A stretch of 64,000 nucleotides of DNA from Athripsodes cinereus (GCA_947579605.1 OX388329.1:29986693-30050692), one strand, 5' to 3'; positions 31,936 through 43,345 are shown, numbered from the stretch's first letter. Numbers and translations: made by a program. Notes: a model not told the origin generated them from the letters alone.

Positions 31936-33510
31936 CCCAAAAATTTTATTACTTAGACTCAAGATTTTTTTATTAATTGTATAATTTGGTGTCTTGAATA
32001 CAAAAGAGCATTCATTAATAGTTGTAAGTAGAATAAGTTTTGTTTTAAAAAAAAAAAGTTTTAAAAATTTTAATTTATGTGGCAAAATTAATATTTGAAT
32101 TTTGGTGGCAGAAGGGTTAAATTGTATTTCGATTTTAATTTTACAAATTATATTTGGTTATCAGTATAAAAAAATTGTAACATAATGTTTAAAAAAATAC
32201 TGTAGGTAAATTAAAAAGAATGAAAAATTTTGAATATGTAACAAAACATTTTTTTTCAGAGTCGCGGTAGTTAAATATATTTATTGAATATGTAACATAA
32301 TAAAAAAAAAGAATATTTATGGGTAGACTCAATATTTTATTATTATTTAATTTGTTGAGTTAATATTATTTTGCATGCTTTGAGATGATTGATTGAAGAA
32401 AGGAATTTAGTCAAAAAAAATATATGCTAATTTTAAATTGTGTGAAAATATTTTAGAATAATTTTGTTCGTGGAATACCTAATTTGAAAAATGATAGATA
32501 AAAATTTATCTATTTTATCAATTTATTTGGTTGATTTTATTTTGAGTTTTCATAAAATTGAATGGTATTACCATAGTCAATAAAATAAAATTTTGTTAAA
32601 AAAGTAAAAGAAGTGTGAAAAATGATTTTTGAATTTGATATTTAATATGTTTTAAAAAAAAATATGTTCTAGCTCAAATTGCTGATTGGAAATGTGTGAT
32701 AAGATATGGAAAGACGAAACCCAACATCATGTCAAAATACAGAAAGCTGATTGCGAGTTTTAATTTTATTCAAAAAGGAGTATACCTATTAACTTATTAA
32801 ACAACCTTCTGGTGAGTTTTTATTATATTTTAAATTGAAAAGTTATTTGATTAATTGCCTTGTCTGAATTCTTCTCATACTTCTGGAACGGCTATTGCAA
32901 CTCACAACTAAGGAATAAGTTGAACGAAGTAGATTTAATTTTAAATTTAAGAAAAAAATAAATAAAGAAAATAATAGATTTTGAGCATTGTCCGATTCTG
33001 AAATAAATATGTATGATTAGAATTTTTATACGAAAATAATATTATTATTATCCTGATGCTATTCCGTACATACTGTGATAGGAAGGTACTTTTCTCTCCA
33101 ACGCATAATAATTGTTAATCACTTTAGTTAGAAAGAGACGGAAGATTGTAAAGCGGACGGAAAATACAAAGGTTTGGATTTCAATGTTTTAATATCGAAT
33201 GATAATATTTATGTATAGGGTAAACTATACTATTATGGACGTAGTAGATTGTTGATATTTTTACATAATCAATTTAATACGATAAAGTCGTTTCAAATAA
33301 TTTTAAGATGGATATATTAAATTAATGTGGAGATTGAAACTTTAATATTAATGATATTAGTTTATATAGATATGGGGATATTTAAGAGTAATTTTGAATA
33401 ACGGAAGACTTTAATATTTAATGTATTATTTCTTTTAAAATAATTTTTTGTACATTTTTGAATTGTAGATTGGCATATTTTAGTGCAATAGATAGATAAT
33501 TTAGAAATTC
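31936..33510 (+). other. Non-coding interior of the LTR element, 5' part
   Basis: Very AT-rich with no long frame in the sense direction. No Gag, protease or polymerase motif is visible. Confidence 0.5.
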
Positions 33511-33513
33511 AAG

Positions 33514-33657
33514 ATGGCGGATAAGGAATTAAATAAAGGAGAAGTACAAGAAAATATGAATAGGGAAGTGACTGGTTCGTCTAATGATAATAAAGAAGAC
33601 AAGATGAAAGAAAGGGAGAAAATTAGAAGACGAAGACGTCTGAAAATTGAAATATAA
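33514..33657 (+). CDS. Small highly charged ORF (47 aa) in the LTR element
   Basis: Starts ATGGCGGATAAGG after AAG, a fair start context, and encodes a hydrophilic peptide: MADKELNKGE at the N-terminus and REKIRRRRRLKIEI at the C-terminus. It has no recognisable domain. It could be a vestige of a gag N-terminus or a chance frame; charge bias and start context make it the only sense-strand frame in the interior worth noting. Confidence 0.3.
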   Translation: MADKELNKGEVQENMNREVTGSSNDNKEDKMKEREKIRRRRRLKIEI

Positions 33658-33659
33658 TG

Positions 33660-35625
33660 TAAATAAAAAAAAAAAAAAAATGTATAAATTTTAGTTAGGT
33701 ATTATAGGATACAGCTATTTAAGTTTAATGAAATGGGGAAAAGGAGATGAATTTGAAAAAAAAAAAAAAAATTTACGTAGTAAATAGTACGTAGAATTAC
33801 GAAAGAGTAGGGTTGGATAAAATTAAAAAGAAAAAAATCGCTTCGCAAAATTATTTAGATTCTTCGATAATATGAACTCTACGCGAGTACATAATACAGA
33901 AAGGGTCAGATAAAAAGGTGAGGTAAGAATATGATTCTCTGTAAGATGGGTCATGTGTTATAATGTCATTACTGGGACGTGTAATGATTTGTATTGAAAG
34001 TTTGTAGTATGCATAAAGGCATAATCTCTGATACGAGTGTGTCAAGCTATACGCGGTGTATACATTTATAAACTAGGGATACGAGTTAGCAAGACGTATA
34101 TAGGAGTATGCGTAGTGCTTATATGATATGGTAGTAAATTGGATTCATGCTCAAGGAATGAGTATTGGGTCATGTTTTATGAATTTCAATAAGAGAAGTT
34201 TGTAATCTAAGATGAGAGTTGATCATTCCGTCTTGTCAAAACGTTTTGTGGGTCTAATTATGAAACAAATGAAAGTAGTAGGTATGTAGGCGGTGAAAGG
34301 GGAAAAAGGAAAGACGAAGGATGAAAGTGAATGATTGTAATAGAATGAAAGTAGAGATTTGCAACGTTGATAAATGATAGGTTTGTAGTACTCAGTAGTC
34401 TCGCGATTTAAAGTCAAATAATAAAAAGGAATTTGAAAATGAAATATGTCGAGAAGGTCAAATGTTGATGTTCGTTATATCTCTCTTGTGAGTATATTGA
34501 CTATGTAATTTTCAATGTGAAAGTGGAAATAACAAAAAAAAAAATATAGAGATAGGTAATGTGAGAAAATGTAGATAATGGAGTTATAGTATACATAATT
34601 TAAATCGGGGATACGGTGGTAAAGAAGAGAATCCTTAATTATCTCTATAAAAAAAACGAGTAATTACGAAATAATTGTGTATACGATTGTTAAATTCATT
34701 TAACAAAGTAGAGAAACTTATATTATGAAATGGGGTCGTTGATTAGAAATTTTCGAAAGAAAATATATTAGTAAAGTACGTAATTTTACGGATAAAAGGG
34801 AAATAAAAAAGGAAAGGGATTGAGAACCTTTGGTTGTAGTTGCATGTGCTTATCTGAGGAGAGATGGGAGAATAAGACATGGCAGGAAAATGGAATTGAT
34901 GATAAATTGATATTTTCATACATGAAAATAGAAAGGAAAATGACATGATGTTGAAGTGAGTCAATTCAAAAGGTTGAATCAAATATTTTTAATGTTATAT
35001 AAAATATAAATGCATAATATACAGACAGATTTTAATGTATTTGAATGTTGAATAAAAAAAAAAAGAAGGCACAAAATGTATATAGTTTAGATATAAGAAA
35101 TTTTAATATAATTTGTTATGTAGCTAAGGAAAATGTGGCAAATCACATGAGCTTGTAGTAGAAGATATTTGAATATTGTGGCACAAAACAATTTAAAATA
35201 AATGTAGTAGATCTGAAAAGATATTTAGTAAATGTAACAAAATGGAAATGTATTATTTAATATATAAGTGTAATTTATAAATGCAAAGATAAGATGAGAC
35301 CTGCACTGGTTTAGAAATTATTTTTTTTATCATTAAGTACTTATTATTTACGGGTATTTTTGTTCATTTTGGAAGTCGTTTGACCCGAATATTCGGAAAC
35401 GAATGTAAATTAAAGTTTTAAGAATTTAAACGAAACCAAGGTTGGCGCCCTAGGAATTACAGTTTTTCTTTAAAAGAAAAGGCTGGGCCCAGTGCAGTGC
35501 TTAGATTAATCTTTAAAAAAAAAAGGTAGAGTAAGTTATAGGGTTGATGAGAACATAGAACGAGAATAACCTGATATAAAAAAAAATAGCTTCACTATTT
35601 TTTTTGGTGGGCGTGGGTGGTAATA
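33660..35625 (+). other. Non-coding interior of the LTR element, 3' part
   Basis: Purine-rich on the plus strand, with many AAAGGA/GAGAA words and A tracts; minus-strand frames here are pyrimidine-rich shadows. TTGGCGCCCTAGG at 35442 is a partial primer-site look-alike. The GGTGGGCGTGGGTGG tract at about 35605-35620 is the likely polypurine tract for the 3' LTR. Confidence 0.5.
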
Positions 35626-36957
35626 TGTAGCGATATTTTTATATCACTATAGAAAAATGATTTTGTTCGTTGGCAAGACAGAAATTGATAACGCGACGCC
35701 GCGCATGCGTGGTGGGAGGATTTCTCAATATTGGCGGTCGAAAGCAAAATGCTTCCTCTTTTGTATTCGACATTCCAAATTGGCAGATCGCAAAATGCGA
35801 TAGTGAATATTATAAGGTTTAAAAGAAACCTTCCCATTTTAAAATGGTTGATTAATGTATAAATTAGTTTAAGAAATGTGTTCTATTTGTCGATTGACAA
35901 TTTAATCGTAATTAATTATTAAAATCAGTGTATTTCGGGCCGTCATCGAAAATATGGATGTACGGCTCTAAGTACTGGAATGAATTCAGGTTATGTCTCA
36001 GTACCGGAATGAATTTCTCAGTTATTCAGGATACGCCTCAGTACTAGAATGAATTCAGGTTATGTCGTAGTACCAGAATGAATTTCTCAATTATTCAGGA
36101 TATATCTTGTGACCAAAATAAATTCTTCAGTTAACAAGAGAATAAATCTTTTTCAATTATCAAGATGCTGACTTCCTCTTATACCAGAATAAACCTTATG
36201 TACCTATCAGGAAGGAACCTTCAATTTCGGGAAACGGGAAGTGAAGTGGAACTCGAAGGAAGATAACTTGATCAGGTTGTTCTCATTCATTCATAATTAT
36301 ATATAAATATTTTGTTCTAATGTTAATGTGAATTGTATAATCAAACAGAGTTTGATAACTTTATGATATATGTAGGTCGTTTCTGAAAAGAAAGGGTAGG
36401 AGTTAAGGATGATGTGCCACAATCATTATTTAATTTTAAACTTTTAATCTAAGGGTTAGTTAGATTGCCACATAGCAAATGATTAACAAGGTTTTAATCT
36501 TTTACTATTTTACTGTCGAGAAAGTTTATATAAAATGTATGTAAATTCATTGACCATACCAAAGGTGTCACCGAATACTGGAGGTTTGGAATAAATTGAA
36601 AAGAAAATAATGAAATAGCAATTTTATTTTGTTTCTGAATCTTTCCTTCTTATTGGGGATTGTTGGAAGGCACCGTTGATTTAATGGCAATATGCATTGT
36701 TGAATTTATAGAGAGAAAAGTCTTGAAGTCTTTGTGATAAAATCTGGGTTAACCCATTCGACCCTGAGCATTTATCGTATAGTCAATTGTACTTTCCAAT
36801 ACTCTTTGTTTTATTTTTGAAATCTCTACCGACTGAGCTAAAAATTATTTTTTTGAGATTGTGATAATTGATTATTTTACCTTGTACCATGAGGGGTACA
36901 AGGTAAAAGAGCGCATGAGAGCGCAAGAATAAAAAGTATATGCAAAAGTCCGTCGCA
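35626..36957 (+). repeat. 3' LTR (1332 bp)
   Basis: Same start, end and length as the 5' LTR, with the same 69-bp repeat and hairpin. It is followed by ATATAAC, where ATAT may be the target duplication. Confidence 0.85.
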
Positions 36958-36959
36958 AT

Positions 36960-37375
36960 ATAACATTTGTTACAGGAGTCAGTTTTGTTTATTAACAACT
37001 CAAATTATAAACTGACATTACACAATTACATTCTGAAGTATTTTACTATTTATGTTGGAGCTAGCTATTCGAAAACCGTGGTATTATTTAATTGATATTG
37101 ATAATATTAAGTTTGTTGATGCGACATTATAAAAACGACATTATGATTTGAGGTTATGTTTTCAAAACACAATAAAGTATAACATTTTTGTTACATATTG
37201 TGTCAGTTTTATTTTAAAACATTACTTGAAATATGAAGTACTCACAAACTGAAATTATATAATTAATTATTCTGAAGTGATGTGTTTTTTTTATTTTGAA
37301 GCTAGACATTCAAAATACCATGATATTTATTGATATTAAAAATATTAAGTTTGTAGATGCGACATTAGTGAGTAA
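36960..37375 (+). repeat. Diverged tandem duplication, about 220-bp period
   Basis: Unit 1 (about 36960-37135) and unit 2 (about 37180-37370) share, in order, TATAACATTTGTTACA-like, TCAGTTTT, ATTCTGAAGT, GAGCTAGCTATTCGAAAA-like and ATATTAAGTTTGTTGATGCG (GTAGATGCG in unit 2), with GACATTA. They are clearly related but diverged. The origin is unknown. Confidence 0.6.
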
Positions 37376-38205
37376 TTTATAAAAAGATACTTAGATATTT
37401 AGTATCGAACTAAATACTAAAACTATGTTTGTTTTAACCTTTTTACAGAAATAATACAAAGTGCACAACAATAAACTATTGATAAGAACGTTTTTGATGT
37501 TAAAGAAATCATAAATAGTACGACAACTACCTATTTTCATTTCCATGATAAGGACATTTGAGGGCTAGGAAAAGGAATCTGGTTTCTGCCTTGTGCTTCT
37601 ATGAGAATATTGAGAGAATTGTATCATTTTAATAAAGGTTATAGTTTATTTATTTGTTAATTGAAATACAACAGCACATAATACATACCTATATAAGTAA
37701 CTTAAATCATAGAAGAAAAAAAAATAAGGCCAAATACCATTACAGTGTTTTATACAAACTTAATTTATAAGGCACTTAATACACACATTTCATCCATATT
37801 TATATCTATATATAACAAGAAAATAAAACCAGTTAATAGGAATAAATAATTATGAATCCTTTTGGATTATATTTTAATAATCTAATAAAATGTATCAAGA
37901 TTGTTATAAGTATCACTAAACGAACAATAATTTTCATAAAATCTGTATTAGAGAGTTATCTAAAATGTATTTTATAATATATAATATTCTTTTACAGATG
38001 TGACTGATTATTTATTTCAATGACAAAATTAATGAATTACAATATTATCTGTGTAATAAGTGATGTTAGCAGAAGATGGACAAATCTAACATCTGAGACT
38101 GGACAAATATCCAAGAAGTGGAGATAGGGAAGTATTTGTTTAAGTAAGTGCTTGCAATTGGGGAACTTAAGATAGTACAGAAAGAAGAATCTCTATTATT
38201 AAACT
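37376..38205. other. AT-rich DNA, nothing recognised
   Basis: No gene or clear repeat seen. A short patch CTGGTTTCTGCCTTGTGCTT at 37578 resembles the LINE C-terminal pieces near 63 kb but is too short to call. Confidence 0.4.
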
Positions 38206-38211
38206 CAATAA

Positions 38212-38425
38212 AAACTCGGAGATGTGGAAGGCCGAGGATCAAATGGCAAGATCATCTAAAGCAAAATTACAGGACGGCCATGTGTTGAGTACATTGAAAA
38301 GGAGAACATGCATGAGGAATTTTATAACACTAACAAAAGTGAAAGATATATGCAAGAATAGAAGGAAGTGGCGTTCAATTCTTTCTGCCTACCCCGCAAA
38401 GAAGTGGCATGATGGTGTGTATGTG
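38212..38425 (+). pseudogene. RTE-like LINE C-terminal end fragment
   Basis: It encodes LQDGHVLSTLKRRTCMRNF, then VKDICKNRRKWRSILSAYPA, homologous to the last ~70 codons of the LINE frame at 44601-45536 (KDGRVLSKRNRRACMRNC...WRSVLSAYP). The RGRPR block before it is out of frame. It belongs to the more diverged subtype also seen at 41365-42075. Confidence 0.7.
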
Positions 38426-38507
38426 TAAGTGTGTATAAATCATATGTGTTAATTAAATGTTTCTTTTTTTAAGAGATATAAATATATCCAATTATTGGAA
38501 GAACTAG

Positions 38508-38555
38508 CAACGTGTCAAACGTGACAAAATTGCTTGTGCACAATACCATTCTGAT
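38508..38555 (+). pseudogene. RTE-like LINE internal scrap joined to copia
   Basis: It encodes NVSNVTKLLVHNTILI, matching NVSNMAKMLVHNTILV in the LINE frame at 44601-45536. The next codons are already Ty1/copia sequence, so the join is precise at about 38556. Confidence 0.65.
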
Positions 38556-39812
38556 TGCAAACATTGAAAATATTATTATCATATTGTTGTAAAGAAGGTT
38601 TATATGTAGAACAAATGGATGCAGAAACAGCTTTTTTAAATGGAAAAGTAACGTCAGAGGTTTATGTTAAACAACCAAAAGGATATGGAGATGGTACAGA
38701 TAGAGTGTGTAGACTGTACAAAGCATTGTATGGATTGAGAGAAAGTCCAAGAGCATGGTATGATTGTTTTAATGAATTTATAAATACTTTAGAGTTTAAA
38801 AGAAGTGAACATGATTATTGTTTATATGTTAAGATAGATGGTGATGACAAGATTTATCTTATTTTGTTTGTTGATGATTTGTTAATATGTTGTAAGAATA
38901 AAGATAAAATAGATTATGTTAAGAGTTTGTTAGCTAATAGATTTAAGATGAAGGACTTAGGTCAGGTTAAAAATTATGTTGGAATTGTAATTGATTATGA
39001 TAATGTAAACAAAGAAATGCTACTAAGTCAAACTAATTATATAGAATCTCTTGCAAAGAAATATAATATAGAGAATGCAAAATGGATTACTACCCCTATG
39101 GAAATAAATTTAAAATTAGAAGTAAGTGACAATAGTAGTGTTAATGATATTAAGTATAGAAATTTAATTGGTTCATTATTGTATATACATAAGTTGTGGA
39201 ACTAGACCAGATATTAGTTTTAGCGTTAATTACTTAAGCAGATTTCAAAATTGTTGTAATGAAACTCATTTCAAATATGCCTTAAGAATTTTGAAATATT
39301 TGTATTGTACTAAGAATTTAAAGTTAATCTATAAGAGTAAAGAAAATGTTGAAATATTAGATTGTTTTGTAGATTCAGATTGGGCAGGTGATAATATTGA
39401 TAGAAAGTCTACTACGGGTTATATTATAAGATTGTATGGTAATGTTATATATTGGAAATCTAAGAAACAAAGTAGTATTACAAAATCTTCTACATTTGCT
39501 GAATATGTAGCGTTGTCCGAGGCAGTTAGTGAAATAAAATTTATAAAGAGTTTGTTGCCAATATTTGATATTAATATAGAAAAACCAATTAATATATATG
39601 AAGATAATTTAGGAGCTATAGCAAAATATGGAAATTTTACTAAGAACTCAAAACATATTGAGGTACATTATCACTTTGTAAATGAATGTTTTGTTGATGG
39701 AATTATTGATGTGATTAAAGTAAATACTGATGAAAATATTGCAGATATATTTACAAAAGCTTTGGGTAAAAGTAAGTTTATGAAGTTTAGAGAAATGATG
39801 AACATTGTTTGA
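38556..39812 (+). pseudogene. Ty1/copia Pol: reverse transcriptase plus RNase H, one frame break
   Basis: RT motifs in order: QMDAETAFLNGKV, EVYVKQPKGY, LYKALYGLRESPRAWY, the catalytic LFVDDLLI, FKMKDLGQVKNYVGI and a PMEINL region. RNase H/post-RT motifs: CGTRPDISFSVNYLSRF, FVDSDWAGDNIDRKSTTGY, TFAEYVALSEAVSE, EDNLGAIA, KHIEVHYHFV and DIFTKALGK, which is the normal copia end. The first part runs to about 39185 and the second continues in another frame. The break matches a 4-nt insertion at about 39183-39188. Codons are very AT-rich. Apart from that break and the 5' truncation it looks well preserved. Confidence 0.9.
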
Positions 39813-39904
39813 ATTATTGTTATGTATTTTGGAATTTAAATTAAATAGTTGTTATAAGCTAAGATATGGTATTGTAGAATAAAGAATATAAATTTAAGGA
39901 GGCG

Positions 39905-40066
39905 TGTTGGTAATATTATGTAAATTTATATTATTGTCTTTGGATTATGTATTGTTGCAATTGTGTAAAAGGAACAACTTTCTTCATCATGTAAAATATT
40001 GTTGTGTTAATAAACTGTTGTTGCACCAGTTTGTGTGTCTCTATCTTTCTTCCCAAAAATATAACA
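39905..40066 (+). repeat. Ty1/copia 3' LTR (162 bp)
   Basis: It starts TGTTGGTAATATTATG right after the purine-rich tract and ends CCCAAAAATATAACA, giving TG...CA ends with the TGTTG...TAACA form common in copia. AATAAAC at about 40008 can serve as poly(A) signal. It lies 92 bp after the pol stop codon. Confidence 0.8.
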
Positions 40067-40119
40067 GATTATAATTATTTATTGATTGAGTTTATTGTGT
40101 AAAACTCCCTATTAATTAA

Positions 40120-40215
40120 GGTAAATAAACAAACTAATTGGAGGTTTACTGTATTTAATAATATATGTAGTAACCTGGTTTCGACTAACTTAGTCAAGAG
40201 TTTGACAATGACTTA
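40120..40215 (-). mobile_element. Possible Penelope-type terminal piece with hammerhead-like stem
   Basis: The minus strand reads CTCTTGACTAAGTTAGTCGAAACCAGG: a perfect stem (GACTAA/TTAGTC at 40183-40195) followed by GAAAC. The expected CTGANGA box is not intact. This layout resembles the other Penelope terminal sequences in the window. No coding nearby. Confidence 0.35.
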
Positions 40216-40635
40216 TAATTATTTCTACATTGATTCACTAGATTTTCTATTTTACACATTGTTTTTTTTTATAATATTTTGTATTGACATCATAATATGA
40301 ACAGAATATGATAACATTATTCTTAAGAAAAAGTTGTTTCAAGCTGATATGTGAATCATTTATAATGTATGAACTCATGTGTTATATATTTTCTTTGGCA
40401 TATTTTTTTGTTTTGTTGTAAATGTTTTTTACTATATTTGTTGTGTATAAAAATGAGGTATATTTTGATATTTTTATTTTATTTCACTTAACAGACATGA
40501 AATTTAAAGGTTTTAAAAATAAATAAATAATAAATTATTCTCTCAGTCTCTAGAGGAATAGCTATTTGAATATGTTAGAACAGTTCTGTTTATTTATCAT
40601 TATTTGTTAATAAGTACTTCTACTACTACTGTTAT
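40216..40635. other. AT-rich DNA, nothing recognised
   Basis: No gene or clear repeat seen. Confidence 0.5.
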
Positions 40636-40639
40636 ACAA

Positions 40640-40865
40640 TCACGGCATATCCCACACGTAGGGTAGCTAGCAAATCAGCTGCATGTAATAAACATGCAAC
40701 CGTCTTCTCCGTGCCAACAAAAAAGAAAGACATTCAGGATGGATGGCAAACCTCATCGTTTAGCTTAAGATGTAAAAGTCTTAATTTTTTTGAACTCCTG
40801 CCTTTTACAGAACACTCGAAAGAGTGGAACTTACTGAAAAGAGTGGAAGACCAATTCTTTCGATA
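40640..40865 (+). repeat. Dispersed repeat family B, plus strand
   Basis: A well preserved copy: ATCACGGCATATCCCACACG, TAGGGTAGCTAGCAAATCAG, CTGCATGTAATAAACATGC, GTCTTCTCCGTGCCAACAAA, ACATTCAGGATGGATGGC, CCTTTTACAGAACACTCGAA and GTGGAAGACCAATTCTTTCG. Confidence 0.75.
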
Positions 40866-40869
40866 AAGT

Positions 40870-41345
40870 AACACGTAAAACCTAAATTATTTTTTTATTT
40901 GTTACTAATAGATCTAAATATGATTTTTGTTTTGAAAGAACAAACGTAAAATGGTAATAAAAAGGTATGGATATTTTAAATGAAGAACATTCATCTTCGC
41001 ATGATTATGTGTATATTGAATAAATTTATTGGCATTTTCTGTTAGTTTAACATTTGCATAATTTTTATAAATTACATAATTAATCATAAGTTCTTATTGC
41101 TATGGTATAAGTTGTACTTAAAATATGATATGTGGTAAGTTTATCATTGCAAATAAATAGGAATATTAGAAAACCATTAGTAAAATAATGTTTATATTTT
41201 GTAAATATAATAAATAAATTAGTTTTTAACATTTTGTGTTATTATTTTATCCCTTATTGAGAAATTTAGTTTATTTGTTTTGCAGTTATTTCCTAATTAT
41301 TGTACAAACATATTTTTTTATAAATATGTTTTTTTTTTAAATATG
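40870..41345. other. AT-rich DNA, nothing recognised
   Basis: No gene or clear repeat seen. Confidence 0.5.
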
Positions 41346-41349
41346 TATT

Positions 41350-42078
41350 ATACATTGACAAGGAGGTGTTAGAGCAAGTTGACGAATGTGTGTACATACT
41401 TCAGTAGTTTGTTCACGAGAGATGGGAAGTGTGAAAGCGATATTGAAAGGAGAAAAATTGCTGGCAATGAGGTAAATGGTGCAATCCGACCAATTGCAAA
41501 TAGAAACATATATCTACTACAGCTAAAAGGGTGGTGCACTCTGCTATCTTAGTGCCAACACTCGTGTATGCAAGTGAGACGTGGACCCATGTCAACAATC
41601 TCATTTCTACTGCATTTATGCCATTCTCATCCTTCTTTAACCATTTATGAAGGATGAAAGTGGCATAAATGCAGTAGAAATAAAATTGTTGAGAAGGATG
41701 TGTGGTAATATTCTGAGAAATTGTGTGCTGAGATGACATACAAAAGGAATGTGGAATGAAAGTTGGTATAGTAACAAGGATGAATTTAAATAAGTAACGA
41801 TGGTTTGGGCATGTAGAAAGAATGAATGAGGACGGAACGACCAAGAAGATATATTTGGCTGAGAGGAATGGTGCTCGGAGACGTGGACGTCTGAAGATCA
41901 AATGGCAATATTATTTAAATCAAATCCTACAGGACGGTCACGTGTTGAGTATGTTGAACAGGAGAGCATGCATTAGAAATTGTATGACAGTGACGGAAGC
42001 GAAAGATGTATGCAAGGACAGAAGGAAGTGGCACTCGATCCTTTCTGCCTACCCCGCGAAGGAAGCGGCGTGATGTTT
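41350..42078 (+). pseudogene. RTE-like LINE C-terminal copy, diverged, with a foldback
   Basis: Homologous to about the last 220 codons of the LINE frame at 44601-45536: VFTRDGKCESDIERRK-like, VNGAIRPIAN-like, INAVEI, KRIYLAERNG-type, RRGRLKIKWQYYLNQILQDG and CKDRRKWHSILSAYPA. Multiple frameshifts and stops. The central part carries an inverted self-copy (41590-41695). It ends soon after the stop without the TATAG tail. Confidence 0.75.
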
Positions 42079-42084
42079 GTATGT

Positions 42085-43155
42085 AATTTAGGTACATTGT
42101 CATAATTATATATATACTGTTTAGTCATTCTTACATATTCTATTATCTGTTTCCTACTTTAATGTTACTCTGTGTATAAAGTTGATACATTAAAATATTG
42201 CTGCCTAAATAAAATAATTTTTAATTACACATACTTACTGTTTTTTCAATTTTATACATGATTCCCATGCAACGCAGGGTATTTAAGCTAGTTATTATCT
42301 AAAATTATTCATAAACCTAGATGCGATTTGTATTTGTCGCCATCTGGTAGTTAGAAAATCAAACTGGTTAAATACCTAGGTGGTTTGTAAAATGTTGGCA
42401 AAACTCGACTATGAACCACGAGATAACACAATATGTCTCTGGCGTACCGTGCAAAACATTTGTGGACGAGATATTTTGTCACTGGCACCCAAATAGTTAA
42501 AACCTTGTGCAGTATTAAAAAAATGCTAAATATTTTTCACAAAAATTAATTACATTATTTAATTTAGTAAAATATTTGAATATATTTTACTAAATTAAAT
42601 TCTTCGAGGACAATGATATGTTTTCATATTTCTTGTATCAAGGATAGAATCAAAATATTTCTGAATACAAATTGTTAGAAATTTACGATTATATTAAAAT
42701 TACAAAAAAATTATTATATTTATAAAAAAAAACTTGTTTATTCCTAATTAAAAAGCATCAATTCCGTTTCAATGATAAATAAAATCTTTATTATTAATTT
42801 TCCCGGATAAATTAATCTGTCAAAATTCAATTAGCTATAAGTTACTATGGCAACAACTACTACTACTATAAGTTTTTCGGGAAAAATAAAACAGGCATAA
42901 TAATATATTTTTTATAGAACCGGTCTAACGGCCAACCTACTGAAACTACGATTAGAACTTTTGTATACTAAATATTGAGCTTTTGTATTCGTTTTACTCG
43001 CTTTTTAAAACTCCTTTCAAGAACATTGGATAGATATAATCCTTCTTCAAGCTTTCTTCAGTCCTCAAATCTTGAGTGATAGGAATTAAATATTATGATT
43101 TAGCTGTGGAGTTCCGGGGAAAGAGTAGGTACATTTTCAGCGCTTTCCTGCAACT
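42085..43155. other. AT-rich DNA with a small hairpin
   Basis: TTTAATTTAGTAAAATAT at 42558 pairs with AATATATTTTACTAAATTAAA ending 42601: a short AT hairpin of unknown role. Otherwise nothing is recognised. Confidence 0.45.
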
Positions 43156-43159
43156 TTTC

Positions 43160-43345
43160 GACAAATGGATTAGGCAGCAACACGCAAGCAGCTGTCCTCT
43201 GTATGACAAAAAATAGGCAAACTTGATTGCTGAATTCTTTATGAAAAATGTCTTTATTATTTCCATCACCAATCTTTTACAGGACATTCACAAATATATG
43301 CAAAAGAGTGGAAGACGTATTTAGTGCCGAGTGTTCCACGGTTCA
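43160..43345 (+). repeat. Dispersed repeat family B, plus strand, degraded
   Basis: GCAGCTGTCCTCTGTATGAC, AGGCAAACTTGATTGCTGAA, TCTTTTACAGGACATTCAC and AAAGAGTGGAAGACGTATTT follow family order with deletions. Confidence 0.6.

Larger units (their letters stand above)
30239..36957 (+). mobile_element. LTR retroelement with identical-length 1332-bp LTRs and no gag-pol
   Basis: Two direct repeats of exactly 1332 bp (30239-31570 and 35626-36957) start TG and end CA. They look identical in every stretch I compared. ATAT before the left LTR and after the right one could be a 4-bp target duplication (low complexity, so weak). A tRNA-Lys-type primer site follows the left LTR by 6 nt, and GGTGGGCGTGGGTGG precedes the right LTR as a polypurine-like tract. 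The 4.05 kb interior has no recognisable gag, protease, RT or integrase. That fits a large non-autonomous (LARD-like) element mobilised in trans. Matching LTRs point to a recent insertion. Confidence 0.8.
38556..40066 (+). mobile_element. 5'-truncated Ty1/copia retrotransposon
   Basis: It retains the C-terminal half of pol (RT and RNase H), an 11-nt purine-rich tract AAGGAGGCG directly before the LTR, and a 162-bp 3' LTR. The 5' LTR, gag, protease and integrase are gone, replaced by LINE fragments. Confidence 0.85.
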
